Program-made: the position numbers and the translations under genes
Shown: positions 19,501 through 20,691 of the stretch, in pieces
How the letters are laid out: every line of letters begins with the position of its first letter
Numbering within the stretch: position 1 is the stretch's first letter
Notes under the pieces: model-generated
Database searches by the model: none
What the model was told of the DNA's origin: nothing
What the model saw: the letters and a program-made list of their open reading frames with translations, nothing else
NCBI GenBank assembly: GCA_002501285.1
Contig: DLSG01000070.1
Coordinates: forward strand, 467 to 21,157
Reading direction: 5' to 3'
Length of the DNA: 20,691 nt
Source of the DNA: Christensenella sp. UBA7868
GTDB lineage: Bacteria; Bacillota; Clostridia; Christensenellales; UBA1242

Positions 19501-20546
19501 GTATGGTTAGTGGTAGAACTTCTTTAAGTATTGAAAAATGTATATTGGTTGGTTGCAGTATAATCAACAATCTTGGAACAACTACAAAAACATCTCCAAA
19601 AGTTGGCATGATTGCTGGCATGATTACACCAGTTTTAGTTGGTAAAAGCAAAATTTATAAAGAAGATGGAAAAACAAGAAGTTTAGATTACTTTACAAAA
19701 TTTGTTCCTCAAATTAAAAATTGTGTTTCTTCAGTTGCTGGCGAAAATCTTGTTGGATTTGAAAATAAATTCTATATTAAAAAAGTTCAAGAAGAAACAA
19801 AAGAAATTGATGGTAATAAATATACAATCAAATTCTCAGGCGTTTACTATGATGATAGTTATGAAACGGCAATGACAACAATCGGTTATTATTTTGACAG
19901 CGAAAGTTCAATTAATATAGGAGATAGTGATAACGGCTATGGCGCAGACAACTATAAGGGTAACATTGAAATTTCGGTAAGCATTTCTGAAAAGGAATAT
20001 ACTTATAAAACTGAAATTGAAAATAAAGTTGAAGGCGGTTTATTTGAAGGTGATGTTAAGAACCTTGAAGAGTTGCAATTAAGATTGAAACTTGACTTTA
20101 CTGTAAATATTAACGGAACCAACAAAATTTTAAGCATTTATGTTTCTGGCACTCAAAAGTTTAAATTCGTTGACAATTTGAACATTGATAAAGAAAAATT
20201 GCAATTTAAAGTAAGCAGTAGTGAGTGGCAAGATTGGAGTAATAAATCATCTTACACTTATACTGATGAGAATGTTCAAGTGATGATTGATTATGACCAG
20301 TCAACTAAAACTGATGTGGCTGAAAATTCTACTACTTATTTAGTAAAAGCAACCTACTCTGTTAATGTAAAAGTAGATGGCGAATTTACAAATATTAGTG
20401 AAATTGCACAAAAATTTGGAAGAGGCGAAATTACAAATCTTCCAGAAGGATTTACTCCTTACGCGAAAGACGGAAAACAATATTTAAATTATACTTTTGC
20501 ATTAGGCGAACTTAATTTTACGATTTTAGATATTGCTGTTAATTAA
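1521..20546 (+). CDS. Giant Ig-like/GLUG-repeat surface lipoprotein (6341 aa)
   Basis: This is a single uninterrupted reading frame of 6341 codons ending in TAA. Residues 1-21 form a lipoprotein signal peptide and Cys22 is the predicted lipidated residue. The layout is: beta-rich Ig-like region (residues 23-980), GLUG cassette 1 (981-1462), second Ig-like region (1463-2270), GLUG cassettes 2-10 (2271-6147), and a unique C-terminal domain (6148-6341). GLUG motifs (GG[LIVF][VAIF]G followed by Asn/Ser-rich strands) are known from large bacterial surface proteins and are thought to form beta-helical folds. The product should be exported by Sec and held by a lipid on the outer face of the membrane. 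It has no LPXTG motif and no C-terminal membrane span. An adhesin or cell-contact fibre is the likeliest role, but no catalytic or binding site is recognisable. Upstream in-frame starts at 1515 (ATG) and 1506 (TTG) would add two or five residues. The gene is monocistronic as far as the window shows. Confidence 0.93.
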   Translation: MKKFLTVLIFTLMSFTTLFFGCKDKYLNFKIEINGESEITLLSGEDVIDEEDSNFKIVEVLIKNAPNDNCRIISYSVSQNNIVTVEEIASTSKDIKRYKITALENITASKPSTIITFFTAEGDRNCSLKVDVEIPITNLVANSGYKVVAVSDGQPYYIDSSKAFEFSPANTTEREVRFELVDETLINRFGVSVSHNGAVVIERYFDEEGLSIGSKFQVRATSVNRSGQLLEALIDVNVLRDLENSEITFSHNLGGIHSFTGDEDTETVNSINSLMQNGLVFASNIEELKNADFSVEINERFGLNFNDLEVLFDKKTLSNVLIESDTANSTLNKKMFKIYSKNPGVDQVEITIKYKSVSEYAKTFIIPIKVLEYPNSLIVNDSLSSVYNIFDYYMGNSKGQEFKVNIQKIGAFDKTFKINISQEDFEYIEIRYLNEILDYENLINMVFENDSSIFVKAKEVEGSGKTIEIEFYSNILKDADLTDLDEAFNGLYKKIDLELIPGIRSLDYDNIVKDELYLEQGKTIVIPYLINGTVVPMLNEFVNLEIVSGDNLVQISKEDNKFTLKSTGNVGEVEFYLVSENGIDTLRKTVKIYAGYNENLEDKFTLDLFGNNIKKIENVDGEGNISYSYFIGTIINKNSANFRILNPQKSTIYKTEISAKRKVENNGQFTLEDCDDVRVSVLNKDELLFNIYALNNCEDTIVIEVKIWVYNDNSEVNEDGKLIKEVETIKGIPFEIKTYEPLTSVTFNGGEISSETTLIDGEALDIDSLNKKMNELNLNDLISIKGKTEGIEVKYIFPDNLLEAEYEVDSEGNKTGTILNERDFNRIEKSEKEIFDKFYFHVAKNHKFINGQYVFGVTISVYDLKGGDEPYILTLKVILKQQVKPDKVVIKNDNGFVYIANNSSRIEQIKAEVIGENGKQVTNGSLYFESFGQSADVNPDTGVITVNFAGITRVRVYAKASKYQDDGYYSRFTDVYVVVADGSKNYPYILTDIGSAVKNKYYTLAGDVIVNNTIDADKTPSGIKGEFAYLEYSNVTKRTNSLIFRGTGSIFGETNICNLENINIVYDQNSTQISENFGLIAKVNNAEINNVSLIINSLQIENVNSGAVNVGLMFVENNSIIRNAQVVSSGNGLGDIALKGNAINFGGLVYTNALNGEILGDFNFLSNESNFNISLKVIDLLSENAEVAGGLVGENFGHLEGLKVNAEINSNAKYVGGIAGKIESINKVYKNLYFTGNILTNHNESVVGAIASKVNVTNAGDKIDFELVFAEFLSENNNSHSSISGKLVGGLFGEAGFNGDARTNVKYSFVKSYNNVCALKGDVVGGLVGKLNTQGKMLAVYADAKVEGFDDNSVIGAICGSLNNDFVLSDSYSGVSGAKTLVGLKSGKLTLNEVYSTQSTQEKESDDNFTMFFDKYNYMQVISAVENGKYIFNDDNYFKYSPSENGGLPYIVYKESDGYKKLMTVVVKSLNATFVVKDFVQNSNGKYSYGVEKNVVVINDETGNKAVIYYKNGLEYDISSLINLSVSPSDASRNFEYLSLNEKVLQISKSGNAVKIKVVGTGSAGVEIVSVYDKNIRAYVYIDVESRADSISVPDEIVLSTGFTKQMDISLSNKTDTNGVYFNLIDADVASKLLINNTSSDENNEIYIKDSLIMFTGIDNLDDGKVIGIAPFYQVMLGGKAVNFIDYDNYNEINFKIINQATQITSSVNYFAISENEEISFDVYVDYPYDSTSQELVFESLDADDFALDYYFDIKFNVSGSSAQTLFNVKLKALNVNLLKDKTFELKIKHKVNGIVNEDVFASVVADLKSSKLKGVELNHYSSSVHYYDSYSYILRKETNPSFKIVKGNFGVLNINLYPQYANITDIEITSSIEGGNRINFGQLALNDNDELEITAHKSNLASGIKLKIDKDEIRKNGGNLYISTLLGTNVLNETVFTITVTVYYGIGLKFEPVTIELVAKPLTTIMLTNNSGKDNFVLAKGGQIEFDINAVNIEEGFEAGLDNFEFSINNNKLQPVSFDTGIVNKDGFTFVIDPETKSLFGVKVENGKLVVLSDILNSRNTVLTIMPIYEGVVDGKYVQSEGSKIYLTIADFYVSDVSVENVEDGVLTNYLGNSTILKANLIVETCESIYYYDQSDNIISKYQYFDNDGNLVNVNFDFNLRELEYSNIKLKIRNLQETISKSNLSWNLITVNNSGNYIYNNLKALTNYTNFSVNVDADGYYYVYGKVVSVNNLLLKVNLSYENGIVSLNENSNNELTVRFALNIKTQSSLDNPTPIRTSEEFLTKLEEGGDYILLNDITLPASFGGINVNISSFDGNNKIINIQGFSISDATITNLGLFNEIGENTVIKNVTVNILPTLFMTDNYYYGLNVNAQALESLNFGVIAGTNNGVITNCKVINNNFRLINNQNAYKEVCINVISSEEKTINIGGLVGENNGYITHSSVGDRTSKNSIKIIGKAQIGGFASVNNNKIASSYVVNTEIHNNSQSKLTAGFVCENNSNAFVQTSFVQGYSENPSEIELNKHILDGGIFANGYVGGFVTNNSGFVKDCYSNIMITTNKRASGFVYDNTRGTVETCLSASTSVSGSQSFRYFTGNDEENLTLNSASGVKYSYYLLDDASDKNGGEGEYDEPANGIVSFEDASFFEGFISDGSLSSIWNFSSKIMPRLVDADKTIISERQLLESSSSEKFEYIYINNLKGSINNPILVASTDQFFEALTNEENLYSYYYNGKIVKTKINYNYIEIIKDLDLSKIIDKNNIESSTTNNVQKLQDIIFAGKMNGNGMELSHITITAQNDKVKYSSFGLFKQIGSVDTYDSYGNVYNNKLGDDGLTVIKNLKLSIDSMTATITKSVGTLSGEVINSKLYNIDVYSNNGVVVTGNNIVGGIAGRISGNSYVKGVSSNLSVKATMENRSHEELYQTSSVKRVYKNAFDILEDDLNDNVNIVGGLFGVVDIYKTQIKSFNEVSSSNSYYVLANINRENEQSFDKAQIQFTKVYDNVQISGDIVGGLFGYVASGSMVYDARFVLNESNNQNLNGNYAVGGIAGLSNGYIAYATIETNLARQRQIDKTERSNYLTSYLFSSSLNKATFVGGLVGILDRGILAYSYSKVNIGATNSNFVGSAVGAFANSKIEFVYANSYLKAQKQINENGLTMQQKGYSGFIGTVTSFENGSFIRNVVSLIRNNDESEFGIGSMIGYNQAENVAITGEYSSNILNVVNGNNINFSNNNPSNNSYEDYINQASGTFSGYETSNCFARTSDLDTFYRLTYNKKGAVRVINNENDLRNMLEKGNCELQSDIFLTAPWDPIPFKGTFTSAKRKNAKEGESEYYVIYNLTINSDSKNVSNNVGFFTLSGSDERGATISNITFVVGSNFVDPLLANSSLPKDSETGFYIDENWGNGTNRGIIINNKRADKNYSIGVLSGKDIDSTIKNVTIKFANNEKENNIISSNLSYVGGLIGDARNTKIEDLRFENLQIKRETQNAIGHDAYIGGVAGSFTGGMVKNVVFSGKTEIYNQQSVKNNNTYIGGVCGLVQNRTELSNIKVDSNGSSSLSVGADFEDMSQVDSNNIYAGLIAGSLGTGSLDKAVIENGELKISNKNKSNLYVGGFAGKNEGTSVIKNSLLKSSCTINVSAGEKSDSNFIGGVVGKSTGNTISNVISAIKILFDCGSAEGYTYVGGIVGLNGSTLQRIENGSSLSNVISKSALTIKDSKKTNNIYVGGIVGQNVNAEIGKSMSVSTIKYYCSFIKNIGGLVGQNFNNAQNISNSIFIEDLSLTSSRNVEWGKALKYSDFISKLNNGKINLDENAVIDIIEINKNIGTIENLNNVDEDIKSIVGENVTFKEGSVYNPIKVDSVDKLLKTENGKNYLGENSIYYLVTKDFKVSSTVNEVRGYIVGDAKTITTTTLLAKTISENAVISSFVIKLDSNDNVQTFNNNKFVKNVQSVIGEENLGSIYNIISVGNIYAQESTTPISGVVNKNSGFINVVSAKVHICTTGSSYAGFTVAGFVNSNSGAIYNSEAVGNIEFIENSYKINSKNILVNKLYGFVGNNEDTIVNCVSGVTLPLYAGSVETAYYNTSFEGSGANSKFVNCVVDLFANGDHYVSKENSNCVYVPFDELYETVKKENPYDNLYTEFNKGVLYGYSYPIISTYKNTEFGNDDVNAELSTMVKGDDNKTYYLVNNFSSFNKIINVINEDNNENEIRIKQIVSFVASSRENQGKGFVDVYKFETIELKKDLIYDGNNFAIINFKQTTDKNGIAGLFKTTNKSITIKNLAIDNAEIKISFGDEKDGEVQTAIENITVGVLVAKSSGVINIDNCYISGEINCANNTIKDYKNAKEMIVGGFIGKNDNENSGSSTISNCVSSLNINLDYLSSDILFKNDENNPVEYLGYYSKVGGIAGQVKNIVINGNWNYGDVISTSSRKLSAGGIVGEIEGGALTKNKILGVVQYKGAYLGYYAGENELIYNINAVVGLNSGARIGTNSEKNLYNEFLSLTKDNTINDETSLETLLNLNPDNNRFAGGSESETIIFEKPEFEKIASNTAVFEDNKNYLITSTNFIFGLGQKEDLTNTKILFLNRPQVKVSKNLFNKLKNVTISNLNFVMADDVTSLKTAVIANHIENTKLYSIALNDIYFERTTYYKPNDDGNNAVGGVCDFAKSSILSSITLNLGRVESKIKKLENNNKVNLQVGGIVGYATETLFINCENSATITTANNLGFGSVSTAGVVGGMLNSYMFNCKNTGLVYAKNGGEISSTLDGKYSEGNANETYLNTSGLANGVNEKNIISFSKNEGKVKGVNNFKGNSISSYNNASGISVNTKVLYSINKANIMAISPVNIQARATGIGTLNTYFSYHFAGVMSTSTIYTISASNAYYCYSFGGGYTTSASENDMAALCGSNEGKGVGCTDFNAIENGGTAAEETSWWNKYEVLHDFKIIGVNNGVPNTTSIIQPVIRLIDDSSYDLPVNSDDDSYELSTAFDLWYWARYVCGTEKDKNVKILDDIDMTGYIYKTPSKKYTKTFDGQFHTISSLRIKPNGGEEVTLVQATFDSLQVGGLIGILGDGTENGEVKNINLENPTLLNISTFYEQNLLSIVVGFNNFGKIDNVLVGQTGEEKSFIDLEYNSTSQTGEVHVDIGVIAGYSAGGTITNCEVINLKDVAINYDLSITIPTSWNSNDLFVYTGGIVGCTFSSTVENCAFIGQISGTAINTNMHNVLIGGQQVNDILGYGAYSKLKHYIGLISGDSSGTYNNNYAPANENAGIDDFIHMKSENLYDGAETGNAKTKFYVSRISSSVGKYAVKKGGKIVKIMKNSQKFAKKFVKKKAASLVAKIGIPDPTDIIDIVATGILMGVNSNSYESSIVESGYGNTYNGGTQAFDSDYLKPYYENVGSENSTFSAFKKSIGNEKTQVAFNANFVNLSNATVEPKKIENAYYVYNVNELAYSLSSKNNSVTNIRLMDNIDMTRRIWDAGMGNVKTGLNIIDNGFKIVYSTSGDEMNQNFKNSFVSAGYNEQILANNTIIANDYGKFETIKRDPIQAAYDNFKIRFDNAWKNGYKNGGGSDYEAEQALESIYKTVDSENNGKIYPLSYPQQVEVIADAISNYSIEGITHRGLNFVGRTFALTQDLDLSKLNNIKSFDCYLYTVQVKGADNYRLYNYKTNQYTYLNDISDDADFSNYQHVYNAPDFVDAGKGILYDGNLKFNGAIEGNNHTITFDRCLFNDLGPDAVVQNLNVVNNAENGRMASTILDKDTEISTYYALNSLIAYNNEGKIQNITLNCSNDITFESDLYYSELVQGVRPPESDESDKNDKFVANIVVETGLICARNYGTISNCAIKHDGDLSIKNKLMLDYQTSLTDVEYKDADGNIQYYDITDNNLTMNLTYNGYFGVLAGQNLGYIKDFEMSDENVQFKEISVETKNFAPGEKIVNKENINKSILCLGLIAGENTYDEVYGYSTKNGDNVSNIYNIALSNCSLTNSVDSESSNVFRNAVLIGMVSGRTSLSIEKCILVGCSIINNLGTTTKTSPKVGMIAGMITPVLVGKSKIYKEDGKTRSLDYFTKFVPQIKNCVSSVAGENLVGFENKFYIKKVQEETKEIDGNKYTIKFSGVYYDDSYETAMTTIGYYFDSESSINIGDSDNGYGADNYKGNIEISVSISEKEYTYKTEIENKVEGGLFEGDVKNLEELQLRLKLDFTVNINGTNKILSIYVSGTQKFKFVDNLNIDKEKLQFKVSSSEWQDWSNKSSYTYTDENVQVMIDYDQSTKTDVAENSTTYLVKATYSVNVKVDGEFTNISEIAQKFGRGEITNLPEGFTPYAKDGKQYLNYTFALGELNFTILDIAVN
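1587..4460 (+). other. N-terminal beta-rich Ig-like (BIg2-like) region
   Basis: Residues 23-980 of the giant protein contain no GLUG motif. They read as a string of beta-sandwich-like units of roughly 80-100 residues. Recurring signs are strand pairs such as SGDNLVQISKEDNKFTLKST followed by GNVGEVEFYLVS, and VNPDTGVITVNFAGITRVRV near the end. These resemble the 'value, then always-true statement, then G-x-[AV]-x-[IV]' pattern of bacterial Ig-like group 2 domains. The match is by eye, and individual domain borders are not assigned. Its probable role is a stalk lifting the repeat region away from the membrane. Confidence 0.55.
4461..5906 (+). repeat. GLUG cassette 1
   Basis: Residues 981-1462. 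The cassette opens with DGSKNYPYILTDIGSAV and a DVIVNNTI strand, the usual entry to a GLUG beta-helix. GG-type turns follow at 5082 (AGGLVGENFG), 5163 (VGGIAGKIE), about 5382 (VGGLFGEAG) and about 5487 (VGGLVGKL). It closes with a YFKYSPSENGGLPYIVY segment. This is the only cassette flanked on both sides by Ig-like sequence. Confidence 0.75.
5907..8330 (+). other. Second Ig-like (BIg2-like) region
   Basis: Residues 1463-2270 again lack GLUG turns. The clearest unit is at about 6075-6270. There, LSVSPSDASRNFEYLSLNEK, KVLQISKSGNAVKIKVVGTG and a VEIVSVYDKNIRAYVYIDV strand follow the order seen in BIg2 folds. The rest is beta-rich with alternating hydrophobic residues and many Asn, Ser and Lys. 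It probably acts as a spacer between the first and the remaining nine cassettes. Confidence 0.55.
8331..9530 (+). repeat. GLUG cassette 2
   Basis: Residues 2271-2670. The header LDNPTPIRTSEEFLTKL and the strand GGDYILLNDITLP are textbook for the start of such a beta-helix. Repeats include NIGGLVGENNGYITHSSV and VGGFVTNNSGFVKDCYSN. It closes with GSLSSIWNFSSKIMPRLV, matching the Trp-then-Pro-Arg-Leu ending often seen where GLUG arrays stop. Confidence 0.78.
9621..11339 (+). repeat. GLUG cassette 3
   Basis: Residues 2701-3273. The header is GSINNPILVASTDQFFEAL, with EIIKDLDLSKI as the first strand. Turns are seen in VGGIAGRISG, VGGLFGVVD, VGGLFGYVASG, VGGIAGLSNGY and VGGLVGILDRG, followed by the weaker VGSAVGAF. 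The stretch before cassette 4 (SNCFARTSDLDTFYRLTYNK) looks like a degenerate closing segment. A 30-residue linker (9531-9620) separates it from cassette 2. Confidence 0.78.
11340..13052 (+). repeat. GLUG cassette 4 (most regular array)
   Basis: Residues 3274-3844. The header is GAVRVINNENDLRNMLEKG with ELQSDIFLTAPWDPIPF. The turn residues lie at 11886, 11994, 12102, 12237, 12339, 12450, 12552, 12678 and 12771, giving steps of 36, 36, 45, 34, 37, 34, 42 and 31 residues. This is the most regular part of the protein and best shows the basic unit of about 36 residues. The end (about 12860-13052) is a non-GLUG linker containing VEWGKALKYSDFISKL. Confidence 0.8.
13053..14024 (+). repeat. GLUG-like cassette 5 (degenerate)
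   Basis: Residues 3845-4168. It opens with GSVYNPIKVDSVDKLLKT and the strand SIYYLVTKDFKVSSTV. The turns are diverged: ISGVVNKNSGFINVV, VAGFVNSNSGAIYNS and LYGFVGNNEDTIVNCVSG. They keep the Asn-Ser-Gly loop but have lost the double glycine. It closes near GVLYGYSYPIISTYKN. Confidence 0.65.
14025..15146 (+). repeat. GLUG cassette 6
   Basis: Residues 4169-4542. The header is MVKGDDNKTYYLVNNFSSF, with the strands FETIELKKDLIYDGNNFAII and ITIKNLAIDNAEI. Turns follow in VGGFIGKNDNENSG, VGGIAGQVKN and AGGIVGEIEGG. An Asn-Cys pair (14604-14609) sits in the usual place after a turn. A poorly structured segment (about 14985-15146) leads to the next cassette. Confidence 0.7.
15147..16424 (+). repeat. 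GLUG cassette 7
   Basis: Residues 4543-4968. It opens with NTAVFEDNKNYLITSTNFIF and continues with VTISNLNFVMADDV. Turns include VGGVCDFAKSS, VGGIVGYATE and the weaker AGVVGGMLNSY. The late part (about 16080-16330) is unusually rich in Tyr, Phe and Cys (ASNAYYCYSFGGGYTTSAS). It ends with ETSWWNKYEVLHDFKIIG, a Trp-containing closing segment. Confidence 0.68.
16425..17402 (+). repeat. GLUG cassette 8
   Basis: Residues 4969-5294. The header is SYELSTAFDLWYWARYV, then NVKILDDIDMTGYIY and KTFDGQFHTISSLRI, a very clear beta-helix entry. Turns include VGGLIGILGDG, DIGVIAGYSAGG and TGGIVGCTFSS, with Asn-Cys pairs after them (for example 16968-16973). It runs directly into the basic insert at 17409. 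Confidence 0.75.
17409..17576 (+). other. Lysine-rich amphipathic segment plus hydrophobic stretch
   Basis: Residues 5297-5352 of the giant protein. The first 35 residues (17409-17513, from KYAVKKGGKIVKIMK to SLVAK) contain 13 Lys and no Asp or Glu, with hydrophobic residues spaced as in an amphipathic helix. After GIPDPTD comes the hydrophobic run IIDIVATGILMGV (17538-17576). Nothing else in the protein looks like this. Its role is unknown: it could contact membrane or anionic polymer, or be an inserted helical hairpin. Confidence 0.75.
17811..18116 (+). repeat. Short beta-helix header, cassette 9
   Basis: Residues 5431-5532. It has the entry elements NAYYVYNVNELAYSLSS, VTNIRLMDNIDMTRRIW and GLNIIDNGFKIVYSTSG but no GG-type turns after them. 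It looks like a header whose repeat array was lost or never present. It lies between the basic insert and a helical linker. Confidence 0.6.
18117..18272 (+). other. Predicted helical linker
   Basis: Residues 5533-5584. RDPIQAAYDNFKIRFDNAW and SDYEAEQALESIYKTVDSE are charged, with helix-favouring residues and hydrophobics at three- and four-residue spacing. A GYKNGGGS turn separates them, so a two-helix hairpin is plausible. It is clearly different from the beta-rich sequence on each side. No family is recognised. Confidence 0.5.
18273..19961 (+). repeat. GLUG-like cassette 10
   Basis: Residues 5585-6147. The header is YPLSYPQQVEVIADAIS with the strand RTFALTQDLDLSKL, and later GAIEGNNHTITFDRCLF. 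Turns deviate from the double-glycine form: VETGLICARNYGTISNC, YFGVLAGQNLGYIKDF, LCLGLIAGENTYDE, VLIGMVSGRTSLSIEKC and VGMIAGMITPVLVG. Asn-Cys pairs remain at 19014-19019 and 19719-19724. It ends at the acidic YYFDSESSINIGDSDNGYG segment. Confidence 0.65.
19962..20546 (+). other. Unique C-terminal domain of the giant lipoprotein
   Basis: Residues 6148-6341 (194 residues) are not GLUG-like. They alternate Lys/Glu-rich beta strands (NIEISVSISEKEYTYKTEIE, LKLDFTVNINGTNKILSIYV, TTYLVKATYSVNVKV) and end with LGELNFTILDIAVN. There is no sorting motif, membrane helix or basic tail. If the N-terminus is lipid-anchored, this would be the free tip and a candidate ligand-binding head, but I recognise no fold with confidence. 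Confidence 0.55.
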
Positions 20547-20644
20547 AACTTAACTTAAAACCATAATTTGTGTTTAAAGTTTAAAGTAAAAAAATGGAAA
20601 AACTGAAAAATAAATAGAAAAAATTTAAAAAACAAAAATTATTT

Positions 20645-20677
20645 ACCTATTGCTAATAAAAAAATTTAGCAATAGGT
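20645..20677. terminator. 12-bp hairpin, possible bidirectional terminator
   Basis: ACCTATTGCTAA (20645-20656) and TTAGCAATAGGT (20666-20677) form a perfect 12-bp stem with a 9-base A-rich loop. It lies 99 bases after the stop of the giant gene. On the plus strand no T-run follows directly (CAAATGATTTTAAA). On the minus strand the stem is followed by AAATAATTTTTGTTTTTT, so it may serve a leftward gene beyond the window better than the giant gene. The 20547-20644 stretch before it holds nothing else I can support. Confidence 0.5.
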
Positions 20678-20691
20678 CAAATGATTTTAAA

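Noticed and set aside
1506..20546. Secondary frames of 60-120 codons inside the giant gene on both strands
   Set aside because: They overlap a frame with clear protein-level repeats, have no ribosome binding sites of note and translate to composition-driven sequence, so they are shadows.
20553..20580. Imperfect AT inverted repeat (ACTTAAAAC / GTTTAAAGT) just after the giant gene as its terminator
   Set aside because: The stem is nine pairs with a central mismatch, almost all A-T, and no T-run follows. It is too weak to call.
20594..20617. Tiny ATG frame of seven codons downstream of the giant gene
   Set aside because: It is too short, lacks a ribosome binding site and sits in low-complexity AT sequence.
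1..20691. CRISPR arrays, tRNA or rRNA genes, insertion sequences, prophage or toxin-antitoxin genes
   Set aside because: No regular direct repeats at DNA level, no tRNA-like foldable motifs, no transposase and no flanking inverted repeats were seen. The regular repeats are protein-level only.

Overview
The window holds three genes and almost nothing else. It is AT-rich throughout and uses the standard code (TGG for Trp, TAA stops). It has a Shine-Dalgarno-like GAGG, a full-consensus sigma70/sigmaA promoter and a bacterial lipoprotein signal peptide. The TtcA-family protein is of the short type common in Clostridia and related low-GC Bacillota. I infer an AT-rich Bacillota-like bacterium, probably host-associated or uncultured. 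The sequence alone does not fix the lineage.

Left part (1-1320, minus strand): a TtcA/TilS-like PP-loop ATPase with a likely tRNA-thiolation role is followed two bases later by a gene of unknown function that runs off the left edge. They look like a two-gene operon. A divergent intergenic region (1321-1520) carries a promoter for each direction. The leftward one is placed so that the ttcA-like mRNA would have little or no leader. The rightward one has perfect TTGACA and TATAAT boxes 18 bases apart.

Right part (1521-20546, plus strand): one uninterrupted 19-kb gene encodes a predicted 6341-residue lipoprotein. After the lipid-anchor cysteine comes about 960 residues of beta-rich, Ig-like (BIg2-like) sequence, then a first GLUG-type cassette, then about 800 more residues of Ig-like sequence. 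Nine further cassettes follow in an unbroken row, and the protein ends in a 194-residue non-repetitive domain with no visible C-terminal anchor. Most cassettes open with a beta-helix header (Asn-Pro or Tyr-Pro, a helix-like segment, then a D-[IL]-type strand) and continue with GG[LIVF]xG turns every 31-45 residues. Two inserts break the pattern: a strongly basic segment followed by a hydrophobic stretch (17409-17576), and a charged probably helical linker (18117-18272). The architecture suggests a very long, fibrous surface adhesin or cell-contact protein; this is inference. A 12-bp perfect hairpin at 20645-20677 closes the region.

The giant gene shares only the divergent promoter region with the thiolation operon. 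Nothing in the sequence links their functions.
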